DNA of 10,656 bases from an uncultured Collinsella sp. (GTDB lineage Bacteria; Actinomycetota; Coriobacteriia; Coriobacteriales; Coriobacteriaceae): positions 1 through 10,656 of the forward strand of contig CATZMG010000069.1 in the NCBI GenBank assembly GCA_958421655.1, read 5' to 3'. Positions 1-5,299 of this stretch are shown here, piece by piece. Each line of letters starts with the position of its first letter. Position 1 is the stretch's first letter. A model generated the notes under the pieces. That model saw nothing but the letters and a program-made list of their open reading frames with translations. It did no database searches and was not told the DNA's origin. The translations under genes and the position numbers were made by a program.

Positions 1-460
1 TCGAGATCATGAGCGCAATCACCGGTGCGGCATTGCCCAGCAGCGCGAGCACCTTGTCGTATTCGAGCATCGATGCCGCAGCCTCAAACCACAGCACGCT
101 CGCCACAAACAGCCCTCCCATGCACAGGCCGTATACCATGCTCTCCAGATACACCGCGCGCATGCCAATACGGAACAGCTCCGTCGAGCCCGAGGCGCTA
201 AACAGCGGATTGAGCACCGCGACGATCAAAATCACCGGCAGCTGCCAGCGGAGTGCGCCCAGCGTGCGGGCAGCCCCACGCGTCGCAAATCCATACGCCA
301 GCCCGCCCGCAAGTGACAGCGCAATCAGTACCGGCTGCATCGAGAACATAGTGAGCCCCAGCGTCAGCACTATATAGAGTGCCGGCACAGCCGGATGCGA
401 CATCGAGAATGCCGCGACGGGCTCGCCGCCAAACTCCTCTTGTATGTTGTCCACGGGCAC
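1..460 (-). CDS. ecfT: Energy-coupling factor (ECF) transporter membrane subunit EcfT, N-terminal part (3' end cut by window edge)
   Basis: EcfT is the membrane scaffold that couples a substrate-binding S component to the two ABC ATPases of an ECF vitamin/metal importer. The 153 visible residues begin with a short polar segment and then SHPAVPALYI, followed by hydrophobic stretches at about 26-58, 72-88, 107-128 and 140-153. Family-typical pieces are HPAV near residue 22, NPLF at 84-87, LESMVYG near 105-111 and DK at 135-136. The C-terminal coupling helices lie outside the window. I chose the GTG at 460-458 because AGGAG sits at 471-467, six bases upstream, and a promoter-like pair lies at 594-621. 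The frame stays open upstream to an ATG at 598 and a GTG at 625, which have no ribosome site and would add about 46-55 Arg/Leu-rich residues. It is divergent from glmU. Substrate cannot be told from this subunit. Family call is firm; the start is less certain. Confidence 0.8.
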   Translation of the reverse strand, partial: MPVDNIQEEFGGEPVAAFSMSHPAVPALYIVLTLGLTMFSMQPVLIALSLAGGLAYGFATRGAARTLGALRWQLPVILIVAVLNPLFSASGSTELFRIGMRAVYLESMVYGLCMGGLFVASVLWFEAAASMLEYDKVLALLGNAAPVIALMIS

Positions 461-593
461 CCCCGTCTCCTCGCTCAAACGACAGCTCCGCAGCACCGCC
501 AACGCCGCACGCAAGCAGCGCAAACGCCACGCCGGCGGCGCAAGCCTCAACTGCCGCAAACCAATCGCTACGCGCTCAACATATGCCTGCGGT

Positions 594-621
594 ATCATAT
601 TGCGCCGTGTATCGTTTCCAA
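594..621 (-). promoter_or_regulatory. Probable promoter of ecfT
   Basis: Read leftward, TTGGAA (621-616) is followed after 16 bases by TATGAT (599-594), a good match to the -35/-10 of the main vegetative sigma factor. Transcription would begin near 587, giving a leader of roughly 125 nt before the GTG at 460. It would exclude the upstream in-frame starts at 598 and 625. Read rightward, the same -10 bases give TATCAT (593-598), which might serve glmU, but no matching -35 is seen for that direction. Confidence 0.5.
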
Positions 622-653
622 ACACACGTCTCTATAACGTAACAGGAGATCAC

Positions 654-2066
654 ATGGACGCAACCGCAATTATCCTCGCTGCCGGCGAGGGCACCCGCAT
701 GAAGTCGAACCACTGCAAGGTTTCGCACAAGATCCTGGACAAGCCCATGGTCCAGTGGATCGTCGACGCTACCATCAAGGCCGGCTGCAGCCGCGTCGTG
801 GTCGTCATCGGCAGCCACGCCGACGAGATGCGCGCCCTGATCGACGGCGCCTACGCCAACAGCGCCACCAAGGTCGAGTGTGTCGAGCAGACCGAGCGCC
901 TGGGCACCGGCCACGCCGTAAAGGTCGCGCTCGAGGCCTGCGGCATCACGCAAGGCCCCGTCGTCGTGCTCAACGGCGACCTGCCGCTCATCACCGCCGA
1001 CACCGTCGCCAAGTTCGCGCAGACCGTCGCTACCGGCGAGCTCGCCTGCACCGTCATGACCATGACCCCGCCCGATCCTTTTGGCTACGGCCGCATCAAG
1101 CTGGGTGCCGATGGTCAGATCGAGCGCATCATCGAGCAGAAGGACTGCACGCCCGAGCAGGCCGCCACGCTGCTGGAGTGCAATGCCGGCTGCTACGCCT
1201 TCGACGGCGCGCAGCTCGCCGCCCACATTAACGAGATCGGCAACGACAACGCGCAGTCCGAGTACTACCTGCCCGACATGCTCGAGATCCTCAAGGGTCA
1301 CGGCCAGGCGGTCTCCATCTTCCACTGTGACGACTACCGCGACGGCCTGGGCGTCAACAGCCGCATCCAGCTCGCGCAGCTCACCGCCATCGCGCGCGAC
1401 CGCATCAACGAGCACTGGATGGCCGAGGGCGTCACGTTCATCGACCCCACGCAGGCCTGGATCGGTCCCGACGCCACCATCGGCCGCGACACCGTCGTGT
1501 GGCCGCAGACGCACCTGATCGGCCACGTCACCGTGGGCGAGGAGTGCCAGCTCGGCCCCAACAGCCGCCTCACCGACACTACCGTCGGCAGCGGCTGCAC
1601 CATCGATGAGACTATCGCCATCGAGGCCGTCATCGAGAACGGCGTCGACTGCGGCCCGCGCGCCTACCTGCGCCCGGGCACCCACATGCTCGACGGATCC
1701 AAGGCCGGCACGCACGTGGAGATCAAGAAGTCCACGATTGGCGAGGGCTCCAAGGTTCCGCACCTGTCCTACATCGGCGACACCACCATGGGCTCCGGCG
1801 TCAACGTAGGCGCTGGCTCCATCACCTGCAACTACGACGGCGTGCACAAGCACAAGACCGTCATCGGCAAGGACGCCTTCATCGGTTCCGACACCATGAT
1901 GGTCGCGCCCGCCCAAATCGGCGACGGCGCGCTCGTGGCCGCCGGCTCCGTCATCACCGAGCCGGTCCCGGCCGACGCACTCGGCCTGGGTCGTGCCCGG
2001 CAGGTAAACATTGAGGGCTGGGCCGCCGATTATCGCCGCCGTCTGCACGAGGACGACGAGGTATAA
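654..2066 (+). CDS. glmU: Bifunctional GlmU: N-acetylglucosamine-1-phosphate uridyltransferase / glucosamine-1-phosphate N-acetyltransferase
   Basis: The cytoplasmic enzyme makes UDP-GlcNAc, the precursor for peptidoglycan and other glycans, by acetylating glucosamine-1-phosphate and then transferring UMP. The product is 470 aa (E. coli GlmU is 456). The N-terminal uridyltransferase half has the nucleotide-binding LAAGEGTRM (8-16), QTERLGTGHA (79-88), the metal-site NGD (107-109), GYGRI (144-148) and ECNAG (175-179). From about residue 260 on it is a left-handed beta-helix of hexapeptide repeats carrying the acetyltransferase site: RAYLRPG (336-342), EIKKS (356-360), HLSYIGD with the likely catalytic His370, and CNYDG (392-396). 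The ATG at 654 is chosen because AGGAG (644-648) lies five bases upstream and the family's N-terminus starts here; the frame runs open 210 bases further upstream without homology. It is followed by prs, as in Bacillus, but a terminator separates them. Both active sites look intact. Confidence 0.97.
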   Translation: MDATAIILAAGEGTRMKSNHCKVSHKILDKPMVQWIVDATIKAGCSRVVVVIGSHADEMRALIDGAYANSATKVECVEQTERLGTGHAVKVALEACGITQGPVVVLNGDLPLITADTVAKFAQTVATGELACTVMTMTPPDPFGYGRIKLGADGQIERIIEQKDCTPEQAATLLECNAGCYAFDGAQLAAHINEIGNDNAQSEYYLPDMLEILKGHGQAVSIFHCDDYRDGLGVNSRIQLAQLTAIARDRINEHWMAEGVTFIDPTQAWIGPDATIGRDTVVWPQTHLIGHVTVGEECQLGPNSRLTDTTVGSGCTIDETIAIEAVIENGVDCGPRAYLRPGTHMLDGSKAGTHVEIKKSTIGEGSKVPHLSYIGDTTMGSGVNVGAGSITCNYDGVHKHKTVIGKDAFIGSDTMMVAPAQIGDGALVAAGSVITEPVPADALGLGRARQVNIEGWAADYRRRLHEDDEV

Positions 2067-2083
2067 CGTTTTACCAAGCATCT

Positions 2084-2116
2084 AAGGAGCTGTTCCCATG
2101 GGGACGGCTCCTTTTT
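2084..2116 (+). terminator. Intrinsic terminator after glmU
   Basis: Bases 2085-2096 pair with 2101-2112 (12 pairs, two of them G-T) around a CATG loop, with A2084 able to pair into the T-run, and the stem is followed by TTTTT (2112-2116). It starts 18 bases after the glmU stop codon. The stem core is AGGAGC / GCTCCT. Confidence 0.85.
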
Positions 2117-2207
2117 CTATGCTGACCTGCGTGGCCGGATGAGTGGTCGGTTCGTGTCCGTTGACGGTAAAGACGTTATCAAGACTCGATAAACCCCGTC
2201 GCGCGGT

Positions 2208-2213
2208 TACAAT
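2208..2213 (+). promoter_or_regulatory. Possible -10 box for prs
   Basis: TACAAT at 2208-2213 lies 46 bases before the prs start codon, in the 143-bp gap that follows the glmU terminator. No convincing -35 lies 16-18 bases upstream. A TTGACG at 2161-2166 is too distant to pair with it. The same TACAAT hexamer precedes the ABC operon at the right end of the window. A separate prs promoter is expected because the terminator isolates prs from glmU. Confidence 0.4.
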
Positions 2214-2259
2214 GCAAAAAGGCATCTATATGGCATTCGATATATAAAGGAGAAGGGTA

Positions 2260-3246
2260 ATGCCGATTAATGATCCCGAGAAGTCGGAGAATATGCGCAA
2301 GTCCATCCGCGTGTATTCCGGTTCCTCCAACCGTCCCCTCGCTCAGAAGATTGCTGAGTACCTTGGGGTCGAGCTTTCGGGCCTTACGCTAAAGCAGTTC
2401 GCCAATGGTGAGATTTACGCCCGCTACGACGAGACCGTCCGCGGCGCCGACGTCTTCCTGATTCAGTCCGTGGCCGGCGGCAACGTCAACGACATGCTCA
2501 TGGAGCTGCTCATCGCCACCGACGCTGCCAAGCGCGCATCCGCCCGCTCCATCACCGCCGTTATCACCCACTACGGCTATGCCCGCCAGGACCGCAAGGC
2601 CGGCCCGCGCGAGCCCATCACCGCCCGCCTCGTCGCCAACCTGCTCGAGCGCGCCGGCGTCAATCGCATCATCACCCTCGACCTGCACCAGGGCCAGATC
2701 CAGGGCTTCTTTGATATCCCGGTTAACCACCTGTCCGCGCTGCCGCTGTTTGGCCAGTACTACAACGACATGCACTTCGACACCGACAACCTGGTTGTCG
2801 TCTCCCCCGACGTGGGTCGCGCCAAGGCCGCCAAGAAGCTGTCCGACATGCTCGGCTGCGACCTGGCCATCGCCCACAAGGGCCGTCCGCGCCACAACGC
2901 CGCCGAGGTCATGGGCATCATCGGTGACATCAAGGGCAAGACCTGCATCATCAACGACGACATGATCGACACCGCTGGCACCCTGTGCGCCAACGTCAAG
3001 GAGCTCAAGGCTATGGGCGCTGGCGACATCTACGTCTGCGCCACCCACGGCATCTTCTCCGGTCCGGCCATCGAGCGTCTGAACGACGCCCCGATCGTCG
3101 AGTGCCTCGTCACCGACGCCATTCCTGTCGAGGTCGGCGGCAAGATCAAGACCATCTCGGTCGCCGAGGAGTTCGCTCAGGCCATCTCCGCCGTTTACCA
3201 CGAGGAGCCCGTCTCCACGCTCGTCGGCGGCGACTTCGCGCTGTAG
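2260..3246 (+). CDS. prs: Ribose-phosphate pyrophosphokinase (PRPP synthetase)
   Basis: It transfers pyrophosphate from ATP to ribose-5-phosphate, making PRPP for purine, pyrimidine, NAD, histidine and tryptophan synthesis in the cytoplasm. The product is 328 aa, near the usual 310-330. Landmarks are SGSSNRPLA near 20-28, FANGEIYAR (47-55), YARQDRK (107-113), DLHQGQIQGFF (141-151), VSPDVGRAKAAKK (181-193), the catalytic-loop region KGRPR (207-211), in which the lysine and second arginine are kept, and the PRPP loop NDDMIDTAGT (232-241). Two small differences from common bacterial sequences are THYGYARQD where PYFGYARQD is usual, and KGRPR where KRRPR is usual. The ATG at 2260 has AAGGAG about seven bases upstream. 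The internal ATG at 2293 would remove an 11-residue leader lacking homology, but its ribosome site is poorly spaced. It lies between glmU and pth, each transcribed the same way but separated by hairpins. Confidence 0.97.
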   Translation: MPINDPEKSENMRKSIRVYSGSSNRPLAQKIAEYLGVELSGLTLKQFANGEIYARYDETVRGADVFLIQSVAGGNVNDMLMELLIATDAAKRASARSITAVITHYGYARQDRKAGPREPITARLVANLLERAGVNRIITLDLHQGQIQGFFDIPVNHLSALPLFGQYYNDMHFDTDNLVVVSPDVGRAKAAKKLSDMLGCDLAIAHKGRPRHNAAEVMGIIGDIKGKTCIINDDMIDTAGTLCANVKELKAMGAGDIYVCATHGIFSGPAIERLNDAPIVECLVTDAIPVEVGGKIKTISVAEEFAQAISAVYHEEPVSTLVGGDFAL

Positions 3247-3274
3247 TCGCATCGTCCTTGTAACCCGGCTCATC

Positions 3275-3352
3275 GCCGTCGGAACAGAAGAAACCCCCGC
3301 GCTCCCCCTTGCTTCGCAAAGGTCGCGCGGGGGTTTCTTCTGTTCCGACGGC
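3275..3352 (+). terminator. Long perfect hairpin after prs, probable terminator (works on either strand)
   Basis: Bases 3275-3302 are the exact reverse complement of 3325-3352, a 28-bp uninterrupted stem, with a 22-nt loop (3303-3324) that can itself fold as CTTGC-TTC-GCAAAG. The stem core is AAACCCCCGCGC against GCGCGGGGGTTT. A T-rich run (TTTCTTCTGTT) follows the GC core, but it lies inside the right arm rather than after it. The same sequence reads as a hairpin on the minus strand. It begins 28 bases after the prs stop. The remaining 118 bases to pth contain a small hairpin (3405-3419, TTC loop) and no recognised gene. Confidence 0.75.
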
Positions 3353-3470
3353 TCGCTCTGCCGCGGACGCGCTTTTGTCTGGTGGGATTTCGCTGAAGCA
3401 AAGCCTCGCCTTCGGCGGGCGTGGTAGCCTTTGTCGTTGATTGAACTATTTGTGTAACGGAAGGACAAAT

Positions 3471-4100
3471 ATGGCAGCTGCACAGCCGCTTAAGATTCGC
3501 ATGGTTGCCGGGCTTGGCAACCCGGGCGAGGAATATGCCGAGACCCGCCACAACGCCGGCTTTAAGGCAATCGACGAGCTGGCCCGTCAGGCCGGCGTCA
3601 CGTACTGGAAAAACCAGGCCGGCGCCGAGGTCGCGCTCATCAATATCAACGACCCCGAGGAAGAGGGCGGCAAGCGCCAGATTGTGCTGGTCAAGCCGCA
3701 GTCGTACATGAATACCTCGGGTGGCCCCATCTCCAAGCTCTGCCGCGAGTACAAGATCAAGGCCGAGGAGCTGCTCGTGATCCATGATGAGCTCGACATT
3801 CCCGCCGGCGACGTACGCGTCAAGGTAGGCGGTGGCCACGCCGGCCACAACGGCCTGCGCTCCATCATCGACAAGATAGGCAGCCGCGACTTTAGTCGCA
3901 TCCGCACCGGCATCGGCAACCCTCCCGGCAAGATGGCCGTGGCCGACTACGTGCTCAAGCAGCTGCGCGCCCGCGAGGCCGAGGACTTCCAGGACACCTG
4001 CGCCCGCGCCGCAGATGCCGCCGGTTTGGCCATCGTCCACGGCGTAATCTACGCCCGCGATCACGTAAACGGCGCCGCTTCCGCCAACGGCAAACACTAA
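3471..4100 (+). CDS. pth: Peptidyl-tRNA hydrolase
   Basis: It cleaves the ester bond of peptidyl-tRNAs released from stalled ribosomes, recycling tRNA in the cytoplasm. The product is 209 aa, a normal length for bacterial Pth. All expected active-site positions are present: Asn17 in AGLGNPG, the catalytic His27 in ETRHNAG, Asn81 in YMNTSGG, Asp106 in IHDELDIPAG and Asn127 in GHNGLRS. The ATG at 3471 has GGAAGG (3459-3464) six bases upstream and starts just before the conserved core; the frame also contains a TTG at 3441 that would add ten residues across the ribosome site, so I rejected it. It follows prs as in the Bacillus cluster, but no ctc/L25 gene lies between. Its stop codon is built into the following terminator stem. 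Confidence 0.96.
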   Translation: MAAAQPLKIRMVAGLGNPGEEYAETRHNAGFKAIDELARQAGVTYWKNQAGAEVALININDPEEEGGKRQIVLVKPQSYMNTSGGPISKLCREYKIKAEELLVIHDELDIPAGDVRVKVGGGHAGHNGLRSIIDKIGSRDFSRIRTGIGNPPGKMAVADYVLKQLRAREAEDFQDTCARAADAAGLAIVHGVIYARDHVNGAASANGKH

Positions 4101-4138
4101 AACCTGCCATTTAGGGATGTTTATTTTGGCAGGTTTTA
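4099..4138 (+). terminator. Terminator overlapping the pth stop codon
   Basis: AAAACCTGCCA (4099-4109) pairs perfectly with TGGCAGGTTTT (4127-4137) across a 17-nt loop, and T4098 can pair with A4138. The last two bases of the pth TAA stop form part of the 5' arm. The right arm ends in TTTT. The stem could terminate transcription on either strand, since the left arm reads as TTTT on the minus strand. Confidence 0.7.
4103..4138 (-). repeat. Inverted repeat element, left copy
   Basis: Read on the minus strand, this segment reads ATAAAACC, TG, CCAAAATAAAC, A, TCCCT, AAA, TGGCAGG. It matches the plus-strand segment 4260-4298 block by block (about 31 matching bases over 38 columns, with a 2-base length difference). 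The left copy keeps complete arms and is also the pth terminator. Confidence 0.7.
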
Positions 4139-4203
4139 TATGCGGAAACGCCGCAGTCGGCACATCGCAATAAACACGCTGCCACCATACATGTATAACG
4201 CCC

Positions 4204-4247
4204 CAAAGGGGGCCGGCCTCAACGAAGCGCGAGGCCGGCCCCCTTTG
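4204..4247. repeat. GC-rich palindrome with 17-bp perfect arms
   Basis: Bases 4204-4220 are the exact reverse complement of 4231-4247, enclosing a 10-nt loop (AACGAAGCGC). The core is GGCCGGCC. It is followed on the plus strand by CCG and TTTT (4251-4254), so it could act as a second rightward terminator behind pth. It sits midway between the two copies of the inverted repeat element. Confidence 0.75.
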
Positions 4248-4259
4248 CCGTTTTGCCTG

Positions 4260-4298
4260 ATAAAACCGACCAAAATAAACCAGTCCCTTTTTGGCAGG
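4260..4298 (+). repeat. Inverted repeat element, right copy
   Basis: It reads ATAAAACC, GA, CCAAAATAAAC, CAG, TCCCT, TTT, TGGCAGG, matching the minus-strand reading of 4103-4138. Its own left arm has drifted (CCGACCA instead of CCTGCCA), so the internal stem is damaged. Instead its right end TTTGGCAGGC (4290-4299) pairs perfectly with GCCTGCCAAA (4310-4319) across a 10-nt loop. Confidence 0.7.
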
Positions 4299-4348
4299 CC
4301 ACTTTTCCCGCCTGCCAAAGATACACGTAAGCGACATGTCCATGAGGG

Positions 4349-4354
4349 TATAAT
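4349..4354 (+). promoter_or_regulatory. Promoter -10 box of the nfnAB operon
   Basis: A perfect TATAAT lies 105 bases before the nfnA start codon, downstream of all the terminator-like hairpins that follow pth. No good -35 hexamer is seen at 16-18 bases upstream (the bases there are about CGTAAG). Transcription would start near 4360-4361, almost exactly at the first base of the leader hairpin. Confidence 0.55.
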
Positions 4355-4359
4355 TTGTA

Positions 4360-4399
4360 CCGTATGTCTGCACAACGCCTGTGCGCGTACGGTTTTATT
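4360..4399 (+). promoter_or_regulatory. Leader hairpin with T-rich tail, attenuator-like
   Basis: CCGTATG (4360-4366) pairs with CGTACGG (4386-4392), and after a 2-base bulge TGCACA (4369-4374) pairs with TGTGCG (4380-4385). That is 13 pairs including two G-T, closed by the loop ACGCC. TTTTATT follows directly (4393-4399). In position and shape it resembles an intrinsic terminator placed in the 5' leader of nfnA. It matches no riboswitch or leader class that I recognise. Confidence 0.45.
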
Positions 4400-4400
4400 C

Positions 4401-4441
4401 GGGCTACCGTCCATTTCCGTGGAGGCACGGTTCGGCAGCCC
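4401..4441 (+). promoter_or_regulatory. Second leader hairpin before nfnA
   Basis: GGGCT (4401-4405) pairs with AGCCC (4437-4441), and ACCGT (4406-4410) pairs with ACGGT (4427-4431), leaving a 5-base bulge TCGGC on the right side and a 16-nt loop that can close with CCA/TGG. It ends 18 bases before the nfnA ATG, just upstream of the ribosome site GAGAGGGG (4448-4455). Confidence 0.4.
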
Positions 4442-4459
4442 TAACAAGAGAGGGGTTCT

Positions 4460-5299
4460 ATGTATAAGATCCTGGAGAAGACGCAGTTCTCGGAGAAGGT
4501 GTTCAAGTTCCGCATCGAGGCGCCTGCAATCGCCAAGCATGCGCACGCTGGACAGTTCCTCATGGTCCGCGCCAACGAGACGGGCGAGCGCGTCCCGTTT
4601 ACCCTGGCCGGCTGGAACGGTGACGAGGGCTGGGTCGAGTTCATCTTCATGGTGATCGGCAAGACCACCGAGATGCTGTCCACCTACGAGGCCGGCGAGT
4701 CGCTGCGCGACGTCGTGGGCCCGCTGGGCGTTCCCACCGAGATGGCTGAGGGCCCCTGCGCCGTCATTGGCGGCGGCGTCGGCCTGGCAATTGCCTTCCC
4801 GGTCGCCAAGCACCTGGTCGAGACCGGCCACGAGGTGCACGCCATCATGGGTGCCCGCACCAAGGACCTTCTGCTCATGGAGGACCAGTTCCGCGAGCTC
4901 CTCGACGAGGACCACATCCACATCACTACCGATGACGGTTCCTACGGCGAGCAGGGCGTTGTCACCGCTCCGCTGGAGCGCCTGCTGCAGGACAAGGCCG
5001 TGAGCCAGGTCTTCTGCGTCGGCCCCGTTCCGATGATGAAGTTCTCGACCCTCACCGCCCAGAAGTACGACACCCCCATCACCGCGTCGCTCAACCCCAT
5101 CATGGTTGACGGCACCGGCATGTGCGGCTGCTGCCGCGTCGAGGTGGGCGGCGTGACCAAGTTCGCTTGCGTCGACGGCCCCGACTTCGATGCCACCCTG
5201 GTCGACTGGGATGACCTTCGTGCCCGCCAGGCCGCTTACCGTTCCGAAGAGGGCGAGTCCCTCAAGGCCTATGAGGAAAAGAGCTGCGCATGCCACTAG
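4460..5299 (+). CDS. nfnA: NfnA-type small subunit (FAD, 2Fe-2S) of ferredoxin-NAD(P)H oxidoreductase; sulfide dehydrogenase beta-subunit family
   Basis: In characterised NfnAB enzymes this subunit binds FAD and NAD(H) and one 2Fe-2S cluster, and with NfnB couples NADH and reduced ferredoxin oxidation to NADP+ reduction in the cytoplasm (or the reverse). The 279-aa product has a ferredoxin-reductase fold: FAD-binding RVPFTLAGW (44-52), the glycine-rich nucleotide loop IGGGVGLA (103-110), and CVGPVPMMK (186-194). The cluster motif is complete: Asp217 in MVDGTG, Cys222 and Cys225 in MCGCC, and Cys237 in KFACVDG, matching the unusual three-Cys one-Asp ligation of the family. The start has GAGAGGGG upstream and is the first residue of the family's N-terminus. 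Its last ten bases overlap nfnB, indicating translational coupling. The tail SCACH adds two cysteines of unknown meaning. It is often annotated as a sulfide/dihydroorotate dehydrogenase-like protein; the pairing with the large subunit favours Nfn. Confidence 0.88.
   Translation: MYKILEKTQFSEKVFKFRIEAPAIAKHAHAGQFLMVRANETGERVPFTLAGWNGDEGWVEFIFMVIGKTTEMLSTYEAGESLRDVVGPLGVPTEMAEGPCAVIGGGVGLAIAFPVAKHLVETGHEVHAIMGARTKDLLLMEDQFRELLDEDHIHITTDDGSYGEQGVVTAPLERLLQDKAVSQVFCVGPVPMMKFSTLTAQKYDTPITASLNPIMVDGTGMCGCCRVEVGGVTKFACVDGPDFDATLVDWDDLRARQAAYRSEEGESLKAYEEKSCACH

Larger units (their letters stand above)
4101..4459. other. 359-bp gene-free stretch between pth and nfnA, rich in palindromes
   Basis: No credible gene lies here: the open frames that cross it run straight through strong hairpins and lack ribosome sites. 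From left to right it holds the pth terminator (4099-4138), a perfect 10-bp palindrome ATACATGTAT (4187-4196), a GC-rich hairpin (4204-4247), an inverted copy of the pth terminator element (4260-4298) that forms a new hairpin with 4310-4319, a TATAAT box (4349-4354) and a two-hairpin leader (4360-4441). Confidence 0.8.

Noticed and set aside
461..625. Upstream starts of ecfT at 598 (ATG) or 625 (GTG)
   Set aside because: No ribosome site, overlap with the likely promoter, and added residues show no EcfT homology; the GTG at 460 has AGGAG at ideal spacing. Not fully excluded.
576..2081. 501-codon open frame on the minus strand opposite glmU
   Set aside because: Antisense shadow of a GC-rich gene; product is a low-complexity Asp/Gly/Val/Ala string with no family features, while glmU on the plus strand is complete.
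3441..3464. TTGAACTATT...ACGGAA upstream of pth resembles 10556-10575 upstream of the ABC operon
   Set aside because: Ten identical bases plus a short second block, but the two copies lie in opposite orientation relative to their genes and neither forms a clear operator or promoter; likely chance.
2389..3483. 364-codon minus-strand frame opposite prs
   Set aside because: Shadow of prs and of the long hairpin; no ribosome site and no domain.
4460..4700. Known riboswitch (for example glutamine- or cobalamin-related) upstream of nfnA or ecfT
   Set aside because: I could not find the conserved core bases of any class that I know; only generic hairpins are visible.
4136..5296. 386-codon minus-strand frame opposite nfnA and its leader, and a 171-codon plus frame from 4140
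   Set aside because: Both run through the strong palindromes at 4204-4247 and 4290-4319 and the promoter; composition is that of antisense or out-of-frame shadow.
5280..5299. SCACH tail of NfnA as an extra metal site
   Set aside because: Those codons overlap the nfnB start, so the residues may be a by-product of the overlap; no partner ligands are evident.
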